64,000 nt of DNA from Streptomyces sp. T12 (GTDB lineage Bacteria; Actinomycetota; Actinomycetes; Streptomycetales; Streptomycetaceae): the NCBI RefSeq assembly GCF_028736035.1, contig NZ_CP117866.1, positions 3,100,001 through 3,164,000 of the forward strand. Reading direction: 5' to 3'. Position numbers and translations under genes: made by a program. This document shows, piece after piece, positions 8,302-15,996 of this stretch (position 1 is the stretch's first letter; each line of letters starts with the position of its first letter). Below the pieces are notes generated by a model, which was given only the letters and a program-made list of their open reading frames with translations, did no database searches and was not told where the DNA came from.

Positions 8302-8721
8302 ATGCGACGCATACTCGTCCTCATCCCCATGGCCATCATCGGCATCATCGCTCTCCTCGCGCCCAGCGCCTCGGCCGTCAGCCCCCATTTCGTCAAGGGC
8401 CCGACGGCCACTCGCTCGGGCGACAGCCTCACGGTCTCCGGGAAGGAGGCCGGACTCGGCAATTCGCTGACCGTCACCATCGAGGTGAGCGCCACTGCCG
8501 CGTGCATCAACCCTGGCGGCAAGGACCCCAAAGCCGCAAACAAGCAGAACCTCGCCGAGGACGGACAATTCCAGGTCCGCAACGGCAGCGCCAACTTCTC
8601 GGTGACCCTGACAGCGTCCTTCCAGCCGTCGTGCAGTCCTCCGATGACGGTGCAGTTCAGCAACGTCGTCGTCACTGACGTCGACAACGGCCTCTCGGTG
8701 AAGCTGCCGGGCACCTTCTGA
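8302..8721 (+). CDS. Small secreted protein, unknown function
   Basis: 139 aa with a Sec signal peptide: MRR, a hydrophobic core (ILVLIPMAIIGIIALLA) and an ASA cleavage site near residue 25. The mature part is about 115 residues, rich in Ser, Thr and Val, and alternates like a beta sandwich. It has two Cys (ATAACIN and QPSCSP) that could form a disulfide outside the cell. The ATG follows an AAAGGGG site. It stands alone between divergent iclR and the next membrane gene. I do not recognise the family. Confidence 0.72.
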   Translation: MRRILVLIPMAIIGIIALLAPSASAVSPHFVKGPTATRSGDSLTVSGKEAGLGNSLTVTIEVSATAACINPGGKDPKAANKQNLAEDGQFQVRNGSANFSVTLTASFQPSCSPPMTVQFSNVVVTDVDNGLSVKLPGTF

Positions 8722-8725
8722 CACC

Positions 8726-8742
8726 TCGCCACCCCGGGGCGA
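8726..8742. terminator. Weak hairpin after secreted-protein gene
   Basis: TCGCC pairs with GGCGA around a 7-nt interior, 5 bp after the stop codon. It is short and has no T-tract, so it is only a candidate. Confidence 0.3.
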
Positions 8743-8995
8743 AGAATCCCTGAACGGCCTGCGGCGCGTGCGCTCGCGGGCCGCAGCCATGTCTCCCCCG
8801 GTAGGCGTGGGAGACGCCGCGGCCGTCGGCGTAGAGGACGGTGAACGGCGCCGCTCTCCAGCCTCTGCTCGGGAGCGGGGTGCTCGTGCGGTCGGGCGGA
8901 GCAGCCGGAGCGTCGTCGGGTACGCCGACGCCAGTACACGGGGTTACTCCCGCCGTCAGACGCCTTGACCGCCCCCGCCCGGCACGGTGGTGCTC

Positions 8996-9538
8996 ATGAA
9001 ACTGAGCCGTCCCGCCCGCCGGGTCTCCCTCGTCGTCCATGTCGTCGCCGCCGCGAGCTGGCTCGGGCTCACGCTCGGGCTGCTCGCGCTCGGGATCACC
9101 GCGGCCACCACCGGGTCCGCGGTGACCGTGGAGGCGTCGGTGCGGGCCATGAAGCTGTTCGCGGACTGGCTGCTGCTGCCCGTCGCGTTCCTCACGCTGG
9201 TCAGCGGGCTGGTGCTGTCCCTGGGCACACAGTGGGGACTGGCGCGGCACCGGTGGGTCTACGTCAAGTTCTGGGTGACCCTCGCCACGACCACCGCCAC
9301 CGTCTTCGCGCTGCGCCCCGGCGTGAACTCCGCCGTCGCCGCCGTCGCCGGGGGCGGGCCGCTGCCCGACGCCGGTGACGTTCTGTTCGGACCGATCGTG
9401 TCGCTGTCCGCGTACGTCTTCATGACGGTGATCTCGATCCTCAAGCCCTGGGGCCTGACCCGCCGCGGCCGACGCCTGCGCGCCGCGTCCGCCCGCACCC
9501 CCGTCGGCACCACCGGCCCGGCCCGCCAAACCGCGTGA
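8996..9538 (+). CDS. DUF2269-like integral membrane protein
   Basis: 180 aa with four hydrophobic segments: VSLVVHVVAAASWLGLTLGLLAL, LFADWLLLPVAFLTLVSGLVL, VYVKFWVTLATTTATVF and the C-terminal PIVSLSAYVFMTVISIL. It ends in a basic, Ala-rich cytoplasmic tail. The His-x-x-Ala-x-x-x-Trp in the first helix and the Lys-Phe-Trp in the third resemble DUF2269/CopD-like proteins. The ATG at 8996 is preferred over a GTG at 8987; neither has a strong ribosome site. Function unknown. Confidence 0.65.
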   Translation: MKLSRPARRVSLVVHVVAAASWLGLTLGLLALGITAATTGSAVTVEASVRAMKLFADWLLLPVAFLTLVSGLVLSLGTQWGLARHRWVYVKFWVTLATTTATVFALRPGVNSAVAAVAGGGPLPDAGDVLFGPIVSLSAYVFMTVISILKPWGLTRRGRRLRAASARTPVGTTGPARQTA

Positions 9539-9570
9539 CCCGGCCCTCGGCAGCCTGGCAGGATGCGCGC

Positions 9571-10047
9571 ATGGGGAACACACATGTGCGTGGCCCTGTT
9601 GCCGTCCTGAGCGCGCGAGCCGGCTACGGCACCCAGCCGGAAGTGATCGCCGCCCTGGTGCACACCGTCGGCGAGGCGGCGGCGGTGGTCCTCTCGTACG
9701 ACGAGGATCGGACGGTCGCCGCGCTGGGCCTCAACCGCTTCGGCACCATCGGGTCGACTCGTCTGGACTGGCGGGGAGCCGAGGTCCTGGAGCGCTCCGC
9801 CGCTTTCGATGCCGCGCAGTTGCGCGACCTGCTGCGCCGGCACACGCAGCCGGGTGAGACGGCGGTCGTGTTCTGGGGGAACCTCGCCGTGCCCTCGGTC
9901 GCGCTGGACGCCGGCCTGTTGGCGGCTCACGCCGACACCGTGCTGGAGTGCTGCCACGAGTGCTGGGTCCATCTCCTGGACGCCGGGCTGCTGATCGAGT
10001 TCCAGGACGGTGAGGGGTTTACCGTCGGGCGCGTACCGCGGTCCTAG
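9571..10047 (+). CDS. Hypothetical protein
   Basis: 158 aa, soluble, no signal or membrane segment. It starts 33 bp after the membrane gene and could be co-transcribed. The sequence alternates strands and helices (VAVLSARAGYG, AAVVLSYDED, DTVLECCHECWVHLLDAGLLIEF) and contains a Cys-Cys-His-Glu-Cys cluster near residue 130 that could bind metal. Family not recognised. Confidence 0.55.
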   Translation: MGNTHVRGPVAVLSARAGYGTQPEVIAALVHTVGEAAAVVLSYDEDRTVAALGLNRFGTIGSTRLDWRGAEVLERSAAFDAAQLRDLLRRHTQPGETAVVFWGNLAVPSVALDAGLLAAHADTVLECCHECWVHLLDAGLLIEFQDGEGFTVGRVPRS

Positions 10048-10168
10048 TCAGAGGTACTGCCCGTCATCCGGTCAGAGGTTCCTACCGCACGGCGGGCAAC
10101 CTCCACCTCCCCCGGCGGCGACATGCAGGTGAAGTCCCGAAGTCCGTTCCCCACCAAGGGAGTTCACC

Positions 10169-11020
10169 ATGCGCACCCGCCTTGCCCGGCTCGGCGCCGT
10201 ACTCGCCGCGATCATCGCGTTGATCGCCGCGCCGGCCGTCACCGCGGCCCCCGCCCAGGCCGCCGACCAGTGGAACCCGCCGGCCAACCTCGTCCAGCCG
10301 CTGGGCGAGGTCTGGAACCACGTCGAGTCGACCTACCCCGACCTCTACGGCTTCCGCAACTACGGCTGGGACCAGGTCATGGCCAACCGCGGCAGCGTCA
10401 ACTACTGCGTCCGCTGGGAGTCCGACGCCCCCGTCAGCGCCGCCCTGCGCGACCAGATCCACGCCGCGCTGAAGAAGCAGTTCGGGAAGTGGATGGCCGC
10501 CATGGTCGAGAGCAACGGCACCGGACACAACGCCTGGCCGTACACGAACGTACCGGTCAACATTGTCGGTTGGGCCGTCAAGAACCGCTCCACGCTCCAG
10601 TGGACCGACAACTCCGTCGACATCTACACCGGCCTGGACAGCGGGGGCGCCCCGCAGTGCGCGCCCGACTGCGGCCGGTTCTTCCACCAGGACGGCAACT
10701 ACTCCAAGTGCCCCGGCGGAGCCGCCCGCCACTACGACCAGTCACTCTGGCTGACCAAGGGATTCCAGGGCGGCGCCGGCGGTGACTGGGGGCAGCGCGT
10801 CGGGCAGGAGTACTTCACCTCCGCGCTCGGCCAGGAGAACATCCATATCTATCTGCACGAAGTCGGCCACACCTTCGGGCTCGACGACTTCTACGACTGG
10901 ACCCCGACCGGCCAGTGCTGCTTCCTCATGAATGCCGGATCCGCCGCGCAGATCACCGAGTTCGACAAGTGGATGTTCCGGGACTTCTGGCGCCACCTGA
11001 AGAGCCGCTACGGCTTCTGA
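10169..11020 (+). CDS. Secreted metzincin-like zinc metallopeptidase
   Basis: 283 aa exported protein. The signal peptide is basic MRTRLARL, a hydrophobic core, then AAPAQA before ADQWN (cleavage near residue 31). The zinc signature is HEVGHTFGLDD: H230, E231, H234 and D240 fit HExxHxxGxxD, a metzincin variant with Asp as third ligand. A Met-turn-like CCFLMNAGS follows about 20 residues later. Several Cys (VNYCVRW, PQCAPDCG, SKCPGG, GQCCF) suggest disulfides. A strong ribosome site (AAGGGAG) precedes the ATG. It is probably an extracellular protease; substrate unknown. Confidence 0.82.
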   Translation: MRTRLARLGAVLAAIIALIAAPAVTAAPAQAADQWNPPANLVQPLGEVWNHVESTYPDLYGFRNYGWDQVMANRGSVNYCVRWESDAPVSAALRDQIHAALKKQFGKWMAAMVESNGTGHNAWPYTNVPVNIVGWAVKNRSTLQWTDNSVDIYTGLDSGGAPQCAPDCGRFFHQDGNYSKCPGGAARHYDQSLWLTKGFQGGAGGDWGQRVGQEYFTSALGQENIHIYLHEVGHTFGLDDFYDWTPTGQCCFLMNAGSAAQITEFDKWMFRDFWRHLKSRYGF

Positions 11021-11069
11021 GCAGCGGAGCAACAGAGCAGCCCGAGCAGCAGAGCAACCCGAGCAGCGG

Positions 11070-12374
11070 CTATCGACGCGTCTCTCCCAGCACCCCCTTC
11101 AGCCGCTGCGCCCGCAGCACCAGCTCCAACTCGAACCGCCGGTCCGGGTCGTCCATCTCGTCGCCCCACAACTCCCGGATCTGCCGCAGCCGATAGCGGA
11201 CCGTCTGGGGATGCACCCCCAGGCGGGCCGCCACCTCCGGCGCCCCGCCCCTGGTCTCCAGCCACGCCAACAAGGTCTCCGCCAGCCGCCGGCCGTGCGT
11301 GGGCCCGCAGTGCTCCAGCGGGGCCAGGCACCGCAGGGCCAGGTCGTCGATCAGTTCCTCCGGCTGCAGGAGCACCAACGCCTCCGTGTGCTCGGTGCAG
11401 TACAGGACGTCGCCGGCCGGCAGCAGCCGCCGTTCCATGAGGCGTACGGCGGCCTCGGCCCAGCGCAGCGACTTCGCCGCGTCGGCGAGGGGGACCGGGG
11501 GACCGATCGCGCCCGCCCAGCCGGTCAGTGCCCGGTGCAGCAGTTCGGGGCGGCCGGCGGCGTCCGGTTCGGGGACCACCATGCGCGGCTGCTCGTACTC
11601 CATGTCGAGCAGGACACCCTGCCCCACCGCCGGCGCCATCGCCTCCCGCGCCGGGCGCAGCAGCACGCCCACGGCGACCTTCTCCGGCAGCGGCCAGCCG
11701 ATCCGGGCCGCCCGCTCGGACAGGGCGTCCGCCGGATCGCCCCGGTGGTGTTCGGCCAGCAGGAGTTCCATCAGGCGGCGTTGGAGGCGTAACCGCTCGC
11801 CGGCCTGGCGCGCCGCCGCCTCCGCGTATCCGCGCACCGACTGGTCGACGAGGCCGTCCAGGTACTCGTAGCCCGCGTCCACCAGCTCGTACATCGCGGG
11901 CGGCGGGATGTCGACGCGCTGGCCGATCTCCGCGAAGCGACGCCAGGCCAGGCGGACGCCCATCCGGTAGATGGCCTGGAGCGAGTCCAGGGAGCGGCCG
12001 TGCAGGCCCTCGCCGCGGCCGAACTCCTGGAAGACGCCCGGCGGGACGGTCGGGCGGCCCTCCGACGTCTCCAGATGCTGCACGAAGACCTCGATCGCAC
12101 GCCGGATGCCGACCATCGCCATCGGCTCGCCCGACTCGTCCAGAACGACCGGCAGATGCGGGTACTCGCGGCGGATCTCACGCAGGATCTCCTCGGCGAG
12201 GGCCGGGGCCTCGGCCAGGGCCAGCTCCGCGAAGCGGCGGACCTGGAAGCGGGGCACGTCGCGCCAGGCCGAGCGGGTCGTGACGGGCGGGGTGGTCGGG
12301 GTGGCCGGAGAGGCCAGGGAGGCCGGGGAGACCGGGGAGGCGGCCGGGGTGGTCGTGGAGCGGGTGGCTGCCAC
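11070..12374 (-). CDS. PucR/CdaR-type helix-turn-helix regulator
   Basis: 434 aa. The C-terminus holds the PucR helix-turn-helix (ETLLAWLETRGGAPEVAARLGVHPQTVRYRLRQIRELWG), and residues about 30-230 form the usual helical sensory region. I chose the GTG at 12374 because GGGGAG lies 6 nt upstream. A TTG two codons earlier would overlap the upstream stop but leaves no room for that site. The first 30 residues are a low-complexity Ala/Thr/Pro/Ser tail. Target genes and ligand are not evident. The gene before it encodes a 50-residue membrane protein and is probably co-transcribed. Confidence 0.87.
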   Translation of the reverse strand: MAATRSTTTPAASPVSPASLASPATPTTPPVTTRSAWRDVPRFQVRRFAELALAEAPALAEEILREIRREYPHLPVVLDESGEPMAMVGIRRAIEVFVQHLETSEGRPTVPPGVFQEFGRGEGLHGRSLDSLQAIYRMGVRLAWRRFAEIGQRVDIPPPAMYELVDAGYEYLDGLVDQSVRGYAEAAARQAGERLRLQRRLMELLLAEHHRGDPADALSERAARIGWPLPEKVAVGVLLRPAREAMAPAVGQGVLLDMEYEQPRMVVPEPDAAGRPELLHRALTGWAGAIGPPVPLADAAKSLRWAEAAVRLMERRLLPAGDVLYCTEHTEALVLLQPEELIDDLALRCLAPLEHCGPTHGRRLAETLLAWLETRGGAPEVAARLGVHPQTVRYRLRQIRELWGDEMDDPDRRFELELVLRAQRLKGVLGETRR

Positions 12375-12376
12375 GG

Positions 12377-12529
12377 TCAACTCCCCTGGCCCGCTTGCTC
12401 GTATGTGATCAAGGGTGTGTTCGGCTGGTCGGGCGTCGCTTCCAGCAGCGCGACAACACCGAGCGCGGCACCCACCGCGAGTACGGCGGCGAGCGCGACG
12501 GTCAGCGTGGCGGCGAGCAGTCTGGACAT
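12377..12529 (-). CDS. Small membrane/secreted protein, DUF2613-like
   Basis: 50 aa: a short basic start (MSRLL), one hydrophobic helix of about 22 residues, then a polar tail with TPDQPNTPL and a Tyr-Glu near the end. This matches the layout of DUF2613 small proteins, which in mycobacteria sit next to aftD. Here an aftD-like gene and a DUF3068 gene are close by, which supports the call, but the match rests on layout and memory. The stop lies next to the PucR start. Confidence 0.5.
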   Translation of the reverse strand: MSRLLAATLTVALAAVLAVGAALGVVALLEATPDQPNTPLITYEQAGQGS

Positions 12530-12751
12530 CGCAGGGTCAGCCTCTCTGCATCCGGAGGTCGTCCCACCCCGGTGGTGCCAGCCTGATCCCGACCCCTGCC
12601 TGTCGGGTTCAGTCTCGACAAGCCGGGTCAGCCCGTCAAGACATTGACACTCCGTCAAGGGACGCCTACGGTTCCCGGCCCAAGAACGGCCAGGCAACGA
12701 CCGTGCACCGACCGTGCATCGACCATGCGTCAATCCCCCCAGGAGTGCCGG

Positions 12752-13738
12752 ATGCGCCGTACCGCCTCACCTCTCTCGTTGATCCTGCTGGGCATCGGCA
12801 CGTTTCTGCTGGTACTGGCGCCCATGCTCGCCTGGTACGTGACCCCGCGTGCCGCCGTGAACCCCATCGACATCGACACCACCGCCGTGTACAAGGGCAC
12901 CGGAAGTGTCTTCGACACGGACAAGATCGAGACCGTGCCGGACCAGAGGATCACCGTCACCCAGCGGGTGCGCGGCAATGTGGCGGAAAGTGAGCGCAGC
13001 GGCAACGCCGTGTGGGACGTGATCACCACCGTCGACACCGACAAGTCGCTGCCGGCCGCCGACCCGCACGACGCGCTGGACTTCACCCCGCACCGCTGGG
13101 TGATGGACCGGAAGACGACGAAACCGGTGCACTGCTGCAAGGAGACCCCGTACATCGAGGGCGAGGCCTATCTGAAGTTCCCCTTCGACGTCGAGAAGCG
13201 CTCCTACCAGTGGTGGGACAACACCGGCGGCACCACGATCACCCTGCGGTACGACGGCACCGAGAAGATCCAGGGGTACACGGGATACCGGTTCACCGGC
13301 ACCGTCGCACCCCGCAAGGTCGGCACCCGGCTCGTCCCCGGCAGCCTCGTCGACCAGCCCAAACGCCCGCAGGTGCTGGCCGAGGAGTGGTACTCCAACC
13401 ACGGGTTCAAGCTGGTCGTCGACCAGCGCACCGGCCGGGTGATCTACGCGCAGACCGGCCCGCGCCGCACCCTGCGGGCGCCCGGCGGCGACAAGGACGC
13501 AGCGGTGCTGCTGGACAGCGAGAAGATCGCGTTCACCACGGCCACCCAGAAGGAGGCCGTGCGGCAGGCGAAGCGGGACAGCGGTCAGCTGCGCATGGTG
13601 GGCGTGACGCTGCCGATCGGGGCTGCTGGGGCGGGATTCGTGCTTGCGGTGGTAGGCGGGGTTTTGGTGGCACGAGGACGTAAGCGCCCTGAATCGCCGG
13701 GTACGGTCGAGATGCCCCAGCCCTCGCTCACAATGTGA
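12752..13738 (+). CDS. DUF3068 / PorA-family membrane protein
   Basis: 328 aa with an N-terminal membrane helix (PLSLILLGIGTFLLVLAPMLAWYV), a large extracellular beta-rich domain (residues about 35-285) and a C-terminal helix (LPIGAAGAGFVLAVVGGVLV) followed by Arg-Lys. The domain includes KETPYIEGEAYLKFPFDVEKRSYQWWD and the GYRFTGTVAP segment typical of DUF3068. Family members occur beside arabinan and glycan genes in mycobacteria. AGGAG lies 6 nt before the ATG at 12752. It is divergent from the DUF2613-like gene. Role unknown, probably cell-envelope assembly. Confidence 0.85.
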   Translation: MRRTASPLSLILLGIGTFLLVLAPMLAWYVTPRAAVNPIDIDTTAVYKGTGSVFDTDKIETVPDQRITVTQRVRGNVAESERSGNAVWDVITTVDTDKSLPAADPHDALDFTPHRWVMDRKTTKPVHCCKETPYIEGEAYLKFPFDVEKRSYQWWDNTGGTTITLRYDGTEKIQGYTGYRFTGTVAPRKVGTRLVPGSLVDQPKRPQVLAEEWYSNHGFKLVVDQRTGRVIYAQTGPRRTLRAPGGDKDAAVLLDSEKIAFTTATQKEAVRQAKRDSGQLRMVGVTLPIGAAGAGFVLAVVGGVLVARGRKRPESPGTVEMPQPSLTM

Positions 13739-13958
13739 CGTGACGTCAGCTCTAATAAAGCCCGAAATTGTCACGCCGGTGAGTAGCCGTGGCGAACGGC
13801 TGGGCGAAAACTGTCCAACCCCACCCGGACACAGCCTGTCCACACCCCACGCACAACGACCGTAAGTGACCAAGAAACTCTGAAATTCCCCCACGGGACC
13901 CCAAACCCGAATCTTCCCCCACGCTGAGTTCCGCACCCTGAGACGAGTTGGAGCACCC

Positions 13959-15149
13959 ATGCCCCAGCACGTGCCCTCCCCTCCCCCACTCTCGAATTCG
14001 CTCGAGCGGGGGGACCCCCATCGCGCCGCCGGTCTCCCCTCGGCGTCGCAGCACCACCCTCCGGCGCTCCCCCCACATCCGCGCCGAATCGTTTTTCTCG
14101 CCCACCGTGACCTGGGCAACCGATCCGCCGGCGGCTCCGAGCTGCTGGTCGACCGCCTCGCCGACGGCCTCACCCGGCTCGGCCACCAGGTCACCCTGCT
14201 GTGCGGCGGCCCGGCGGCGTACCGCGACTACCGGGTCGTGTCGGCGGGTGGCGAATTCGGCCACTTCCTGCGCGCCCGGTCCGCCTTCACCCGCCAGGTC
14301 GGCGACTGCGATCTGCTGGTCGAGGTCTGCAACGGGATGCCGTACTTCGCCCCCCTCTGGCATCGCGGGCCGACGTTGTGCCTGGTCAACCATGTGCACA
14401 CCGACCTGTGGAAGATGCGTTTCGGCGGGGCGCTGGCGCCTGCGGCGCGGCTCGGCCGAAGACTGGAGCACTGGGCGCTGACCGGGGCGCAGCGGCGGAG
14501 TCTGCTGGTCGCCGTGTCGCCGTCGACCGCGCATGCGCTCCGCGGGATCGGCGTCGAGCGGGAGCGTATCCGTGTGGTGCACAACGGGGTCGAGGAGCCG
14601 GGCCCTCTGAGTGACCGCTCGCCGGAGCCGCTGTTCGTGGCCGTCGGGCGGCTCGTCGAGTACAAACGGATCGATCTGCTGCTGCGGCTGTGGGAGCGGG
14701 TGCGGCCCGTCACCGGCGGGCGGCTCGTCATCGTCGGGGACGGGCCCGAGCGGTCGTCTCTTGAGCAACTCGCCGGGCCCGGCGTCGAGTTCGTCGGTCA
14801 TGTGTCGGAGGCGGAGAAGCATCGGCTGCTGTGTGCGGCATGGCTGCTGCTTCATCCCTCGGCCGTGGAGGGGTGGGGGCTGGTCGTCACCGAGGCCGCC
14901 ACGCGCGAGACGCCGACCATTGCCTTTGATGTGCCTGGGCTGCGGGATTCCGTCGTGGACGGGGAGACCGGGGTCCTTGCGGGCGGTGAGTCCTCCTTCG
15001 CGGCCGCGTGGTGCACGCTCGCGTTGTCCGGGCATCGGCGGGAGTTGATGGGGAAGGCTGCGCGGGACCGGGCCGCACGCTATCGCTGGGATCGGACGGT
15101 ACGGCAGTTCCTTGCGGTTGCCTCGGAGGCCGTGCGCCGTGACGCCTAA
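13959..15149 (+). CDS. Glycosyltransferase family 4 (GT-B)
   Basis: 396 aa GT-B enzyme that would move a nucleotide-activated sugar to an envelope acceptor. The N-terminal domain begins RIVFLAHRDLGNRSAGGSE (the Gly-Gly acceptor loop). The donor domain carries VGRLVEYKRIDLLLRLW, VIVGDGPERSSLEQL, and HPSAVEGWGLVVTEAATRETPTIAF, the GT4 E-x7-E motif. The first 40 residues are not part of the fold. Residues 9-22 are encoded by a short interspersed repeat (13981-14022) present in frame. First gene of a nine-gene run ending at 25445; the next gene starts inside its 3' end. Confidence 0.88.
   Translation: MPQHVPSPPPLSNSLERGDPHRAAGLPSASQHHPPALPPHPRRIVFLAHRDLGNRSAGGSELLVDRLADGLTRLGHQVTLLCGGPAAYRDYRVVSAGGEFGHFLRARSAFTRQVGDCDLLVEVCNGMPYFAPLWHRGPTLCLVNHVHTDLWKMRFGGALAPAARLGRRLEHWALTGAQRRSLLVAVSPSTAHALRGIGVERERIRVVHNGVEEPGPLSDRSPEPLFVAVGRLVEYKRIDLLLRLWERVRPVTGGRLVIVGDGPERSSLEQLAGPGVEFVGHVSEAEKHRLLCAAWLLLHPSAVEGWGLVVTEAATRETPTIAFDVPGLRDSVVDGETGVLAGGESSFAAAWCTLALSGHRRELMGKAARDRAARYRWDRTVRQFLAVASEAVRRDA
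13981..14022 (+). repeat. Interspersed hairpin repeat, copy 1 (42 bp, in frame in the GT4 gene)
   Basis: Arms CTCCCCCACT and GGGGGGACCCCCATC flank a variable centre containing CTCGAATTCGCTCGAG. The same arms occur at 63621-63658 on the other strand around a different centre. I recognise these arms as a recurrent short element of Streptomyces genomes. At 42 bp it adds 14 codons and keeps the frame. Confidence 0.8.
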
Positions 15150-15996
15150 ACGCCGTGATGGTTCGGCCGACTCGCGAGTGCCGGTACGTCTTGGCTGGTC
15201 GCGCTCACGCGGCGGAGCCGCAGAGGTCACAGCCCCGCGCCCCTATCTGGGCGCTTCACCACCCCCAGTCACCAAGGACCCCTCCTTTCGGCGGTCCCTC
15301 GCTCTCTTCCGGGCCTTTCTCCGTGAGCAGGACGACCCCGAAGCCTGCTACTCGCTGCTCGCCCGTGATGCCGCCGACCAGGTCGAGGCCTACGACGGTC
15401 CCGTCGCCGGGCGTACCGTCGTGGACGTAGGCGGTGGCAGCGGGTACTTCACCGAGGAGTTCCGGCGGCGAGGTGCGCAGGCCCACCTGTTCGAGCCGGA
15501 CGTGGCGGAACTCGGTGCGAAGCCCTCTGAAGGAGCCGTCGTCGCCGACGGGTATCTCCTACCCCTGCGGGACGGGGTCGCCGACGTCACCTTCTCCTCC
15601 AATGTGCTGGAGCATGTGGCCGATCCGCAGACGTTCCTCAGTGAGCTGGCGCGGGTGACGCGGCCCGGTGGGCTGATCTACGTGTCGTTCACGAACTGGC
15701 TGTCCCCTTGGGGCGGCCACGAGTGGGCGCCCTGGCACTACCTCGGCGCCGAGCGGGCCCGCGCCCGGTACCAGCGCCGTACCGGGCGGCCCGCCAAGCA
15801 CACCCTCGGCGAGAACCTCTTCGCCGTGCACATCGGCGCCACCCTGCGGCAGGTCCGCGCCCGCGACGACGTCGAGGTCGTGTCGGCGCGCTCCCGCTAC
15901 TGGCCGTTCCTCGCGGAAACCGTCGTGAAAGCGCCCGGCATACGCGAGTTCGCCACCTGGAACCTCCTCCTCATCCTCAGGCGGTGTCCACCATGA
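15139..15996 (+). CDS. SAM-dependent class I methyltransferase
   Basis: 285 aa. The SAM-binding motif is VVDVGGGSGYFTEEF near residue 94, with the acidic LFEPD after strand 2 and the motif IV/post region FSSNVLEHVADPQTFLSELARVTRPGGLIYVSF. It probably methylates a lipid or sugar in the glycan pathway. The GTG at 15139 is chosen because GGAGG lies 9 nt upstream and it overlaps the GT4 gene by 11 bp. The first 40 residues look unstructured, so a later start is possible. It ends in an ATGA overlap with the AftD-like gene. A mycobacterial neighbourhood (GT4, methyltransferase, DUF3068, AftD) looks similar. Confidence 0.85.
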   Translation: MTPKRRDGSADSRVPVRLGWSRSRGGAAEVTAPRPYLGASPPPVTKDPSFRRSLALFRAFLREQDDPEACYSLLARDAADQVEAYDGPVAGRTVVDVGGGSGYFTEEFRRRGAQAHLFEPDVAELGAKPSEGAVVADGYLLPLRDGVADVTFSSNVLEHVADPQTFLSELARVTRPGGLIYVSFTNWLSPWGGHEWAPWHYLGAERARARYQRRTGRPAKHTLGENLFAVHIGATLRQVRARDDVEVVSARSRYWPFLAETVVKAPGIREFATWNLLLILRRCPP

